Notes under the pieces: model-generated
Seen by the model: the letters and a program-made list of their open reading frames with translations, nothing else
Told to the model about the DNA's origin: nothing
The model's database searches: none
Source: Bradyrhizobium sp. ORS 285
GTDB taxonomy: Bacteria > Pseudomonadota > Alphaproteobacteria > Rhizobiales > Xanthobacteraceae
DNA length: 64,000 nucleotides
Assembly: GCF_900176205.1 (NCBI RefSeq)
Contig: NZ_LT859959.1
Coordinates: 3,555,001 to 3,619,000, forward strand
Direction of reading: 5' to 3'
In this document: positions 1 to 7,207 of the stretch, piece by piece
How the letters are laid out: each line of letters begins with the position of its first letter
Position numbering within the stretch: position 1 is the stretch's first letter
Made by a program: the position numbers and the translations under genes

Positions 1-264
1 CTGGTGCTGGTCGGCGTGGTGCTCGACCGATCGACGCCGGAAAGCTTTCGCACCTTCGAGGCCGCGATCCGCAAGCTGAAATTCGTGCTCGACTGCCATC
101 TCGTCGCCGGCGACTTCGATTACTTCCTGAAGATCCGCGTCCGCGACATGAACGACTTCAACCGGATGCATGGCGATCAGCTGATCTCGCTGCCGGGCGT
201 GCGCCAGACGCGCACCTTCTTCGTGATGAAGGAGGTCGTCGACAATGCGCCGCTGGACTTCTGA
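1..264 (+). CDS. Lrp/AsnC-family regulator, C-terminal part (cut by window edge)
   Basis: The window opens inside this gene; 87 codons remain and the stop is TGA at 262-264. What is visible is the ligand-sensing RAM domain of Lrp/AsnC regulators: a first strand (VVLDRS), a helix with FEAAI, the central GDFDYFLKI stretch and the closing LPGVRQTRTFFVMKEV strand. The DNA-binding helix-turn-helix lies outside the window. Family members are dimeric or octameric DNA-binding proteins that answer to an amino acid or small effector. Nothing visible here identifies the effector or the target genes. The family assignment is firm, the specific role unknown. Confidence 0.88.
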   Translation: MVLVGVVLDRSTPESFRTFEAAIRKLKFVLDCHLVAGDFDYFLKIRVRDMNDFNRMHGDQLISLPGVRQTRTFFVMKEVVDNAPLDF

Positions 265-355
265 GCGGAGCAGGCATTGAACCGAGCTTGCCGCATCGGC
301 GACTTAATTGCGCGTGAGCTCGCTCACATCAGCAACCGACATCGCGGAGATCCTG

Positions 356-1231
356 ATGAAGAGGCTGTTGGCCGTTGCTGCCGTGGTTTTGGCCAGCAGT
401 GCCGCCCAGGCGCAGTACGTGATCGAATACGGTGGCAAGACCATCCGCATCGATCCCGACCGCGGCACGGTGCAGATCCCCGGCGTCTACGACAACACCG
501 AGCAGAAGAAGACCAAGCGCAGCAAGCGCGAGCAGGATACGACGGCCAAGCCGCAGCCGGGGGCGGACAAGCCGGCCCCGGCGCCCGCCGAGGCGGCCGT
601 CACGCCGGCTCCGCCCGCGCAGGCTGCCCCTGCCCCTGTTCCATCTCCCGCGGCGCCGACGACTGCAGCACCCGCGACCCCGACGGCGGCGCCCGCCGCG
701 CCTGCGCCAGTCCAGGCCGCCGCCCCGCCTGCTCCGGTGCCTCCGGCATCGACGCCCTCAGCCCCGGCCATGGTCACGCCGCCGGCGGCTGTGACACCGC
801 CTGCTGCGCCCACCGCTCCTGCGGCCGTGCAGCCACCGACCAGGCCGGCGCAGGCCCCCGCGGCCGTGACCACCGCCGCGGCCCCGCCTGCTGCGGCTGC
901 ACCGGCGGCCGTGCGCGATCCGAACTCTCCGGTCGGCATCTGGTTGACCGAGGAGAAGGAAGGCAAGATCCGCATCGAGCCCTGCGGGACCAATCTGTGC
1001 GGCTACGCCGTCAACGCCAAGACCAATCAGAACGGCGAGCAGATCCTGATCAACATGCGCCCGAGCGACAAGGCGCAGGACAAGAAGTGGAGCGGCCGCA
1101 TCTACGATCCGAACAGCGGCAGCACCTACGATTCCACGATCGATCTGAAAAACCCGGACAGTCTGCGCGTGCAGGGCTGCGCATTCGGCGGCATGTTCTG
1201 CGGCGGTCAGACCTGGACGCGGGTGAACTGA
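356..1231 (+). CDS. Secreted DUF2147 protein with Pro/Ala-rich linker
   Basis: A 291-residue protein. The ATG at 356 is chosen because GGAG lies just upstream (347-350) and a signal peptide starts there (MKRLLAVAAVVLASSAAQA, probable cleavage after AQA); an in-frame start at 308 would put 16 residues in front of it. After a short N-terminal region, residues of about 65-195 are almost only Pro, Ala, Thr and Val and look like an extended linker. The C-terminal third (from SPVGIWLTEEKEGKIRIEPCG) matches DUF2147, whose conserved parts are the GIWLTE start, the CG..LCGYAV cysteine region and a C-terminal segment with further cysteines. Predicted periplasmic or surface protein; the molecular function of DUF2147 is not established. 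The gene runs into a terminator shared with the convergent cupin gene. Confidence 0.85.
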   Translation: MKRLLAVAAVVLASSAAQAQYVIEYGGKTIRIDPDRGTVQIPGVYDNTEQKKTKRSKREQDTTAKPQPGADKPAPAPAEAAVTPAPPAQAAPAPVPSPAAPTTAAPATPTAAPAAPAPVQAAAPPAPVPPASTPSAPAMVTPPAAVTPPAAPTAPAAVQPPTRPAQAPAAVTTAAAPPAAAAPAAVRDPNSPVGIWLTEEKEGKIRIEPCGTNLCGYAVNAKTNQNGEQILINMRPSDKAQDKKWSGRIYDPNSGSTYDSTIDLKNPDSLRVQGCAFGGMFCGGQTWTRVN

Positions 1232-1243
1232 GCGCGGCCCGGA

Positions 1244-1278
1244 CAAAACAAAAGCGCGCGGCCTTGCGACCGCGCGCT
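1244..1278 (-). terminator. Intrinsic terminator after the cupin gene
   Basis: A perfect 9-bp stem (1253-1261 with 1270-1278, arm AGCGCGCGG) with an 8-nt loop. Read on the minus strand it is followed directly by TTTTGTTTTGT, the classic U-tract. It sits between the convergent DUF2147 and cupin genes and best terminates the minus-strand RraA-like/cupin transcript; the stem may also slow plus-strand transcription. Confidence 0.85.
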
Positions 1279-1299
1279 GCGCATCTTGTTAGTCCTGCA

Positions 1300-1704
1300 T
1301 CAACCGACCGGCGTCGCGTATTCCTCGTCGGTGACGTGCTCCATCCAGTTCGAGTAGACGCCGTCGAGCGCCTCCTGCATGGCGATATGCGTCATCTCGT
1401 TGTCCGGCGAGGCGCCGTGCCAGTGCTTCTCGCCCGGCGGGATGAAGATCACGTCGCCTGGACGGATCTCGCGCACCGGACCGCCCTTGGCCTGGATGCG
1501 GCCGATGCCGGAGATGACGTAGAGCGTCTGCCCGAGCGGATGGGTGTGCCAGGCGGTCCGTGCGCCTGGCGCGAACGACACGCGCGAGGCGTTGAGCCGC
1601 GCCGGCGCCGGCGCCATGATCAGCGGGTCCTGCAGCACGTTGCCGGTGAAGTACTCGGCGGGAGCCTTGCGCGTCGCGCGGGAGCCTGCGGGATGAAAAT
1701 CCAT
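1300..1704 (-). CDS. Small single-domain cupin, hydroxynitrile-lyase-like metal site
   Basis: A 134-residue cupin of one beta-barrel. The metal-binding residues are easy to see: H53 and H55 in WHTHPLGQT, Q59, and H94 in GEKHWHG. This His-His-Gln-His set, with its spacing, is the one known from the small manganese cupins typified by Granulicella tundricola hydroxynitrile lyase; many relatives are annotated only as cupin proteins or near carboxymuconolactone decarboxylase. The gene lies 27 bp downstream of the RraA-like gene on the same strand and ends in a strong terminator, so the two are probably cotranscribed. The substrate is unknown; a role in organic-acid or cyanohydrin chemistry is only inference. 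Confidence 0.85.
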   Translation of the reverse strand: MDFHPAGSRATRKAPAEYFTGNVLQDPLIMAPAPARLNASRVSFAPGARTAWHTHPLGQTLYVISGIGRIQAKGGPVREIRPGDVIFIPPGEKHWHGASPDNEMTHIAMQEALDGVYSNWMEHVTDEEYATPVG

Positions 1705-1731
1705 GATGAGCCTTTCTGCGGCTGTTCGAGC

Positions 1732-2430
1732 TTACTTCTTCGACGCGGCGTAGCGCGCCTTGGTCTCGGCATTCATCGGATAGAGGCCCGGCAGCACCGC
1801 GCCCTTGTTCACCTCGTCGACGATCCAGGCCTCCATGCGCTCCTGCTCCGGGCCCTCGGCGAGCACATGGTCGAGCATCGCCTGCGGGATCAGCACCGCG
1901 CCGTCCTGGTCGGCGACGATGACATCGTTCGGGAACACCGCGACGCCGCCGCAGCCGATCGCCTCGCCCCAGCCGACGAAGGTCAGGCCCGCGACAGACG
2001 GCGGCGCGGCATAGCCGTCGCACCACACGGGAAGGCCGGTGCCCATCACGCCTTCGAGGTCACGCACCACGCCGTCGGTGATCAGCGCGGTGACGCCGCG
2101 CTTCACCATGCGCGCGCACAGAATGTCGCCGAAGATGCCGGCGTCCTTGACGCCCATCGCATCCACGACGGCGATGCAGCCTTCGGGCATGGCCTCGATC
2201 GCGGTGCGGGTCGAGATCGGCGACGACCAGGACTCCGGAGTTGCCAAGTCCTCGCGCGCCGGCACGAAGCGCAGGGTGAAGGCGGGGCCGACCAGCCGCT
2301 TCTGTCCCGGGCGCAGCGGCTTGGCGCCGCGCAGCCAGACATTGCGCAACCCCTTCTTCAGCAGGACCGTGGTGATGGTCGCGGTGGTGACTTGCGACAG
2401 GGTGGCGATGGCTTCGGGCGTGAGGGACAT
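1732..2430 (-). CDS. RraA-like protein (HMG/CHA aldolase family)
   Basis: A 232-residue protein starting at MSLTPEAIATLSQ (ATG at 2430); an upstream extension of 26 codons is possible but not family-like. The body has the RraA/HMG aldolase fold signatures: GDILCARMVKRGVTALITDG followed by VRDLEGV (the G-x-R-D active-site motif), and late in the chain PNDVIVADQDGAVLIP (the D-x-D-G-V metal/phosphate loop). Family members are either RNase E regulators or class II aldolases/decarboxylases acting on 4-carboxy-4-hydroxy-2-oxoadipate and related keto acids. With the cupin gene next to it, a catabolic aldolase role is more likely than RNase control, but the substrate cannot be read from the sequence. 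Confidence 0.82.
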   Translation of the reverse strand: MSLTPEAIATLSQVTTATITTVLLKKGLRNVWLRGAKPLRPGQKRLVGPAFTLRFVPAREDLATPESWSSPISTRTAIEAMPEGCIAVVDAMGVKDAGIFGDILCARMVKRGVTALITDGVVRDLEGVMGTGLPVWCDGYAAPPSVAGLTFVGWGEAIGCGGVAVFPNDVIVADQDGAVLIPQAMLDHVLAEGPEQERMEAWIVDEVNKGAVLPGLYPMNAETKARYAASKK

Positions 2431-2678
2431 TGTGAGACTGGCGCTCCAAACAGGCTGGCGGAAAAAGCAGGCGCATCTTGCGAGCGACGGTCGCGCCGTC
2501 AAGGGCATGCTCAGTGCGTTCAGCGCATGCGGGCCCTGCAGCGGCCCGATAAAAGATCCTTATCGCGAAACATCCGATTAATTTATTGAATTTCCGAGAC
2601 TTTTTGCCTTTGACCCAATTCCACTCAGCATCGAAACCAGCTAGACCAGGGATCACGAACGCGGATCCTTTCGGACTC

Positions 2679-3410
2679 ATGGCCGATCCTCTTCCACCTC
2701 CTCGCCTGCTGCCCAGCGGCGACAGCGCCGTCACCGTCGAGTTCAGCCGGACCATCGACGAGACCGCGAACCGGCGTGTGCTCGCGCTCGATCACGCGTT
2801 GGCGGCTGCAGCGATCCCCGGCATTACCGAGACAGTCCCGACCTATCGCTCGCTGCTGGTGCACTATGATCCCGGCGTGATCGACCATGCCGCGCTCAGC
2901 AGTCAGCTGCTCGCGCTGTCGGCCGGCTCGCTCGCGCCGGAGAACGACATCAGGCGCTGGCGCGTGCCGGTCTGCTATGGCGGCGAGAACGGCATCGACC
3001 TCGAGGATGTCGCCAAGGCGCTGAACCTCACTACGGACGAGGTGGTCGCTCGTCACGTCGCCGGCACCTATCGCGTGGCGATGATCGGCTTCACGCCCGG
3101 CTGGTCCTATCTCTCGGGACTCGAGCCATCGCTGCAAATGCCCCGCCGGCAGAACCCGCGGCTGGCGACACCCGCAGGGATTGTCGCGATCGGCGGCATT
3201 CAGACCGGCATCCAGTGCCTGGCCGGCCCCTGTGGCTGGCACCTGATCGGCCGCACGGCCATGCGGACGTTCCAGCTGCATCGCACGCCGACTTTCCTGC
3301 TCGAGCCCGGCGACGAGGTGAGCTTCACGGCCGTCGACGAGAAGACGTTTGCCGAGCAGGAGCGCGCCGCCGACGCGGGCGAACTGATCGCGGAGCGGAT
3401 CGCGGCATGA
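2679..3410 (+). CDS. pxpB: 5-oxoprolinase subunit B
   Basis: A 243-residue PxpB (KipI/allophanate hydrolase subunit 1-like) protein. The ATG at 2679 gives the usual MADPLPPPRLLPSGDSAVTVEF opening; in-frame codons further upstream are not conserved-looking. Family marks include LPSGDSAVTVEF, the VPTYRSLLVHYDP segment, VPVCYGG and the GFTPGWSYLSGL loop, followed by the P-A-G-I-V-A-I-G-G region. PxpA, PxpB and PxpC together form the prokaryotic ATP-dependent 5-oxoprolinase that opens 5-oxoproline to glutamate. Its stop overlaps the pxpC start by 4 bases (ATGA), and pxpA follows, so all three are one operon. Cytosolic. Confidence 0.93.
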   Translation: MADPLPPPRLLPSGDSAVTVEFSRTIDETANRRVLALDHALAAAAIPGITETVPTYRSLLVHYDPGVIDHAALSSQLLALSAGSLAPENDIRRWRVPVCYGGENGIDLEDVAKALNLTTDEVVARHVAGTYRVAMIGFTPGWSYLSGLEPSLQMPRRQNPRLATPAGIVAIGGIQTGIQCLAGPCGWHLIGRTAMRTFQLHRTPTFLLEPGDEVSFTAVDEKTFAEQERAADAGELIAERIAA

Positions 3411-4441
3411 GCACGCTCGTCGTCTCGCAGATCAGTCCGGCGAGCTCTGTCCAGGATGGCGGCCGCTTCGGCGCGCAGCGCTACGGGCTGACGCCGTCGG
3501 GCGCAATGGACAAGTTGGCGCTTGCCGCCGCAAACAGTCTGGTCGGCAATGAACTGATGGCCGCTGCCATCGAGATCGGCCCGTTCGGCGCGACGTTTAC
3601 CGCAAAGGACGGAGCCGTCCGCGTTGCGTTGTCTGGCGCGCCGCGCCCCGCTGACGTCGCCAAGCGCCCGGTCGAGATGAATACATCGGTGACGCTGAAC
3701 GAGGGCGAGAAGCTGACGGTTGGTTTTGCGCGCGGCGGCTCGTTCAGCTATCTCGCGATCGAAGGCGGCATTGCCGGCGAGCCGGTGTTCAACAGCCTCT
3801 CCGTCAATGCGCGTGCGGGCTTGGGCAGCCCCTACCCGCGGCCACTGCAGTCGGGCGATGAGTTCGAGGTCGCAGCCGCGAGCCAGGCGCCGGAGATGCA
3901 GATCGAGCTTCCGAAGACGAGCGGCGCGATCCGGGTGGTGATGGGCCCGCAGGACGATGAGTTCAGCGACGAGATGAAGGCGCTGTTCCTCGGCAGTGAC
4001 TGGAAAGTGTCTGCCACCAGCGACCGCATGGGCTATCGCCTCGAGGGTCCCGTGATCCGTCACCTGCACGGCCACAACATCGTCTCCGACGGCACCGTCG
4101 AAGGCAGCATCCAGGTGCCCGGCAACGGCTCGCCGATCGTGCTGATGTCGGACCGCGGCACCAGCGGCGGCTATCCTAAGATCGCGACCGTGATCACAGC
4201 CGACTACGGACGTCTTGCGCAGACACCGGCCGGGACGCCATTCCGATTCAAGGCGGTGAGCTTGGCCGAGGCGCAGAGCGAGCTGCGCCGCTACACGGAC
4301 CTGCTGCGCAGCCTGCCCGACCGCGTCAGCGAGCTTGCGAGCAGTGAGTTCAACCTGGATGCGCTGTTCACGGCGAATGTGGCCGGCCATGCGGTCAGCG
4401 CAACCGACGTCACCACCTGGCCCGGAGTGACGCCCGATTAA
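3407..4441 (+). CDS. pxpC: 5-oxoprolinase subunit C
   Basis: A 344-residue biotin-independent carboxyltransferase-like protein (KipA/AHS2 family). The start is fixed by the ATGA overlap with pxpB at 3407. Characteristic stretches are SSVQDGGRFGAQRYGLTPSG near residue 15, DKLALAAANSLVGN, and the late SDRMGYRLEGPV and MSDRGTSGGYPKIATV, all standard in PxpC. It pairs with PxpB to activate 5-oxoproline with ATP, while PxpA supplies the other catalytic component. The length agrees with the family. Translational coupling with pxpB is implied by the overlap. Confidence 0.93.
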   Translation: MSTLVVSQISPASSVQDGGRFGAQRYGLTPSGAMDKLALAAANSLVGNELMAAAIEIGPFGATFTAKDGAVRVALSGAPRPADVAKRPVEMNTSVTLNEGEKLTVGFARGGSFSYLAIEGGIAGEPVFNSLSVNARAGLGSPYPRPLQSGDEFEVAAASQAPEMQIELPKTSGAIRVVMGPQDDEFSDEMKALFLGSDWKVSATSDRMGYRLEGPVIRHLHGHNIVSDGTVEGSIQVPGNGSPIVLMSDRGTSGGYPKIATVITADYGRLAQTPAGTPFRFKAVSLAEAQSELRRYTDLLRSLPDRVSELASSEFNLDALFTANVAGHAVSATDVTTWPGVTPD

Positions 4442-4492
4442 CCCGATCGCCGCTAACGCTGCTTCCGACCCCTCAACGCGCGGAGCCCCGAC

Positions 4493-5266
4493 ATGACCAG
4501 CACCGTCGACCTGAACTGCGACCTCGGAGAAAGCTTTGGCCCGTGGGAGATGGGCAATGACGCCGCGATGATCGAGCTGGCGACGTCCGTGAACGTCGCC
4601 TGCGGCTTCCACGCCGGTGACGCCGACATCATGCGCCGCACGGTCGAGATGGCGAAGGCCAAAGGCGTCAGCGTCGGCGCGCATCCCGGCTATCGCGACC
4701 TGCACGGCTTCGGCCGTCGCCCGGTGCCGGGGCTGAAATCATCTGAGATCGAGAACCTCGTCGCCTATCAGATCGGCGCGCTGCAGGCGATCGCGACCGC
4801 GGCCGGCCACAAGGTCACGCATGTGAAGGCGCATGGCGCGCTGTCCAACGTCGCCTGCGAGGATGACATGACGGCGAACGCGATCGCCAAGGCGATCAAG
4901 GCCGTCGATCCCAGCCTGATCTTCGTCGTGCTCGCGAACTCGAAGCTGGTGACGGCCGGCGAGAAGGCTAATCTCTCGATGGCCCACGAGGTGTTCGCCG
5001 ACCGCGCCTATGACGACAACGGCCTGCTCGTGTCGCGCAGCAAGCCGGGCGCAGTGCTGCATGATCCCAGGGTGATCGCTGATCGCGTTGTCCGCATGGT
5101 GCAAGACGGTGCCGTGGTGTCAGTCACGGGCAAGGTGATGAAGATGCGCACCGACACGGTCTGCATTCATGGCGACACCGCCGGCGCCGTCGAGATCGCC
5201 CGCGAGGTGCGCAAGGCGCTCGACGCGGCAGGGATCAAGGTGGCGCCGTTCAAGACGGCGCCGTGA
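4493..5266 (+). CDS. pxpA: 5-oxoprolinase subunit A (LamB/YcsF family)
   Basis: A 257-residue LamB/YcsF-family protein that begins with the diagnostic [19 protein letters not shown], followed by [10 protein letters not shown] and [15 protein letters not shown]. These Asp/His-rich loops form the metal-dependent hydrolase-like centre of PxpA. It lies 51 bp after pxpC and is the last gene of the pxpBCA operon that recycles 5-oxoproline, a product of spontaneous glutamine and glutathione breakdown, to glutamate. In many bacteria the order is pxpA first; here it is last, which is also common in alphaproteobacteria. Confidence 0.95.
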   Translation: MTSTVDLNCDLGESFGPWEMGNDAAMIELATSVNVACGFHAGDADIMRRTVEMAKAKGVSVGAHPGYRDLHGFGRRPVPGLKSSEIENLVAYQIGALQAIATAAGHKVTHVKAHGALSNVACEDDMTANAIAKAIKAVDPSLIFVVLANSKLVTAGEKANLSMAHEVFADRAYDDNGLLVSRSKPGAVLHDPRVIADRVVRMVQDGAVVSVTGKVMKMRTDTVCIHGDTAGAVEIAREVRKALDAAGIKVAPFKTAP

Positions 5267-5280
5267 CCGAAGGAGTCTGA

Positions 5281-5430
5281 TCAGAACGGATGGGTGAAGG
5301 GCATGCCCAGCGTGATCGCCGCGATCAGCGCGAGCGCGCCGTAGAGGGCAACCATTGCGGCCACTGTGCCACGCTCACGAATGGCGCGAGCCTGAGGCAT
5401 CTGTCGCAGGGGCGTCGAAAGCGTCCGCAT
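5281..5430 (-). CDS. Small single-span membrane protein (49 aa)
   Basis: A 49-codon gene, convergent with pxpA. An AGGAG lies 8 nt upstream of the ATG at 5430, which supports translation. The sequence has a short basic N-terminal part (MRTLSTPLRQMPQARAIRER) and then one hydrophobic helix (VAAMVALYGALALIAAITLG) ending in MPFTHPF. The N-in orientation follows from the positive residues before the helix. No known family is recognised; such short membrane proteins are usually missed by annotation. Reasonable but unproven. Confidence 0.55.
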   Translation of the reverse strand: MRTLSTPLRQMPQARAIRERGTVAAMVALYGALALIAAITLGMPFTHPF

Positions 5431-5536
5431 GGCCGGTCTCCTGAAGTTCCGGCCATGAGAAAAGCGTTCCCGCAGGCCGATGCAAGGCAACCGGCCAAAT
5501 AACGACAAGCCTCCTGTTTCGGGTCCGCTTGGAACC

Positions 5537-5574
5537 ATAAAATTCTCAGCCGATGTTCCAGCTGAGAATTTTAT
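5537..5574 (-). terminator. AT-rich perfect inverted repeat, terminator of the nirA operon
   Basis: A 14-bp perfect inverted repeat (5537-5550 with 5561-5574, arm ATAAAATTCTCAGC) around a 10-nt loop. On the minus strand the downstream arm ends in GAGAATTTTAT, so the U-tract is part of the stem, as in bidirectional terminators. It lies 29 bp beyond the stop of the flavoprotein gene and most likely ends the nirA-flavoprotein transcript. Confidence 0.7.
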
Positions 5575-5602
5575 CCGCAGGGTTGCGGCCCGCTTCGCGT
5601 GG

Positions 5603-7207
5603 TTAATAAACGTCGAGCTGGAACCGCCCCTTCTTCTTGAGGTCCGCCACGAAGCTGACAGCCTCGTCGGTGGAGCGCGCCCCGAACTGGGCGACGATGT
5701 CGACCAGCGCGCGCTCGACGTCCTTGGCCATGCGCTTCGCATCGCCGCAGATGTAGAGATGCGCGCCGCCTGCCAGCCAGGTCCAGACCTCGCGGCCGAC
5801 CTCGCGCATGCGGTCCTGGACGTAGAATTTCTTGTCGCCGTCGCGCGACCACGCCAGCGACAGCCGCGTGAGCAGCCCCGAGGTCTTCATCGCGTTGAGC
5901 TCGTCGGCGTAGAAGAAATCGCAATCGCTGCGCTGGTGGCCGAAGAACAGCCAGTTCTTGCCCGGCGCACCCGTTGCCCTGCGATCATGCAGGAACGCGC
6001 GGAACGGCGCGATGCCGGTGCCCGGGCCGACCATGATGATCGGCGTCTTCGGGTCGGCCGGCAGCGCGAAGCCATGCGCCTTCTGCACGTAGACGCGGAG
6101 CTTGTCGCCAGGATTGATCCGCTCGGCCAGGAATGTCGAGGCAAGGCCGAGACGCTTCCGCTTGCCGACGACGTAGCGGACGCAGTCGACGGTCAGCGAG
6201 AGCTTTCCGGGCGTGGCGTTGTGAGAGGAGGAGATCGAGTACAGCCGCGGCTGCAGCGGCTCCAGTGCCTCGACGAAGGCTTCGGGATGGGGTCGCACGC
6301 CGGAGAACTTCTGCAGCACAGCCATGACGTCGAGCGTGGCCGCATCGCCATCGGGATCCTCGCCCTGCGCCAGCCGCCGCGCCTTCTCGCGCGTCGCGCC
6401 GCCGGTGATGAAGGAGATCAGTTCGAAAAGCGAGTCCGGCGCCGGCGACAGCGAGACGTCCTCGAGCAGGCACTGGCGCAGCGGTTTGCCGTGCACCTCG
6501 GTGATGTGCGAGGCGCCGAGCAGCGCGATGATCTGATCGACGAGGCCGAGGTCGTTCTTGGCAAAGATGCCGAAGGAATCGCCGACGACGTAGTCGAGTC
6601 CGGCCTCGGCGAGATCGAACTCGATGTGCCAGGTCTCCTTCTCCGAGCCGGGCTTGTTGAGCAGGCGCCGCGACAGGAATGTCGCTTCGACCGGATTGTC
6701 GCGCGAGCGCCCGGGCTCGCTGACGACGACCGAGACGGTGGCCGGCGTTGCTGCGGCAGCTGGCTTGACCGCCGCCGGCGCCTTGTCGATCTCCTCATAC
6801 AGCGCCTTCAGCATCCGCGCGGTTTCCTTGCCGCCGGGCACGCACAGATTGAGGCGCGCCTCGCTACGATCGGCGATCGCATCCGAATAGTCGCTGCAAT
6901 TGTAGCCGCACTGGCCGCAGTCCTGCTGCGCCATCGCCGCCATCATGCGCCGGCGCAACGGGCGGCCCTCGGCCAGCTTCATGCGATCGGCGATCGGCAT
7001 CGTCTGGTCGTGCCACGGCGCCTCGCCGTCGTCGGCATCGCCGGTAGGCGCGAGTACGGCTCCGTTCTGCGCCGGCGACAGCGGCGTCGACCCGTCGAGG
7101 TTGAGCGCGCCGGCGAGGAAGCCGTTGAGCCAGGAGCGCTGTGCCTCCGAGAACGGTGCGGATGCAGGAATGATCTCGATCTTCGGCATGGGCGTGATCT
7201 GGTTCAT
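5603..7207 (-). CDS. Sulfite-reductase-type flavoprotein with N-terminal 4Fe-4S motif, probable electron donor to NirA
   Basis: A 534-residue CysJ-like reductase. The usual N-terminal flavodoxin domain is absent. In its place stands a C-x2-C-x3-C-...-C motif (C97, C100, C104, C122, in CGQCGYNC and LCVPGG), typical of the small 4Fe-4S domain found in RnfB-type proteins. From about residue 170 the FNR-like FAD/NADPH module follows: GDSFGIFAKND, RLYSISSS (FAD), GPGTGIAPFRAF (NADPH), LYICGDAKRMAKDVERAL and a C-terminal DVY. Its ATG overlaps the nirA stop (ATGA), so the two are translationally coupled. The inferred job is to pass NADPH electrons through FAD and the Fe-S cluster to NirA; use for sulfite reduction is an alternative. 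Confidence 0.88.
   Translation of the reverse strand: MNQITPMPKIEIIPASAPFSEAQRSWLNGFLAGALNLDGSTPLSPAQNGAVLAPTGDADDGEAPWHDQTMPIADRMKLAEGRPLRRRMMAAMAQQDCGQCGYNCSDYSDAIADRSEARLNLCVPGGKETARMLKALYEEIDKAPAAVKPAAAATPATVSVVVSEPGRSRDNPVEATFLSRRLLNKPGSEKETWHIEFDLAEAGLDYVVGDSFGIFAKNDLGLVDQIIALLGASHITEVHGKPLRQCLLEDVSLSPAPDSLFELISFITGGATREKARRLAQGEDPDGDAATLDVMAVLQKFSGVRPHPEAFVEALEPLQPRLYSISSSHNATPGKLSLTVDCVRYVVGKRKRLGLASTFLAERINPGDKLRVYVQKAHGFALPADPKTPIIMVGPGTGIAPFRAFLHDRRATGAPGKNWLFFGHQRSDCDFFYADELNAMKTSGLLTRLSLAWSRDGDKKFYVQDRMREVGREVWTWLAGGAHLYICGDAKRMAKDVERALVDIVAQFGARSTDEAVSFVADLKKKGRFQLDVY

Noticed and set aside
277..2589. Long plus-strand ORF of 770 codons
   Set aside because: It overlaps the DUF2147, cupin and RraA-like genes in other frames, has a low-complexity Arg/Gly/Ala product and no domain. 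It is a shadow of GC-rich coding.
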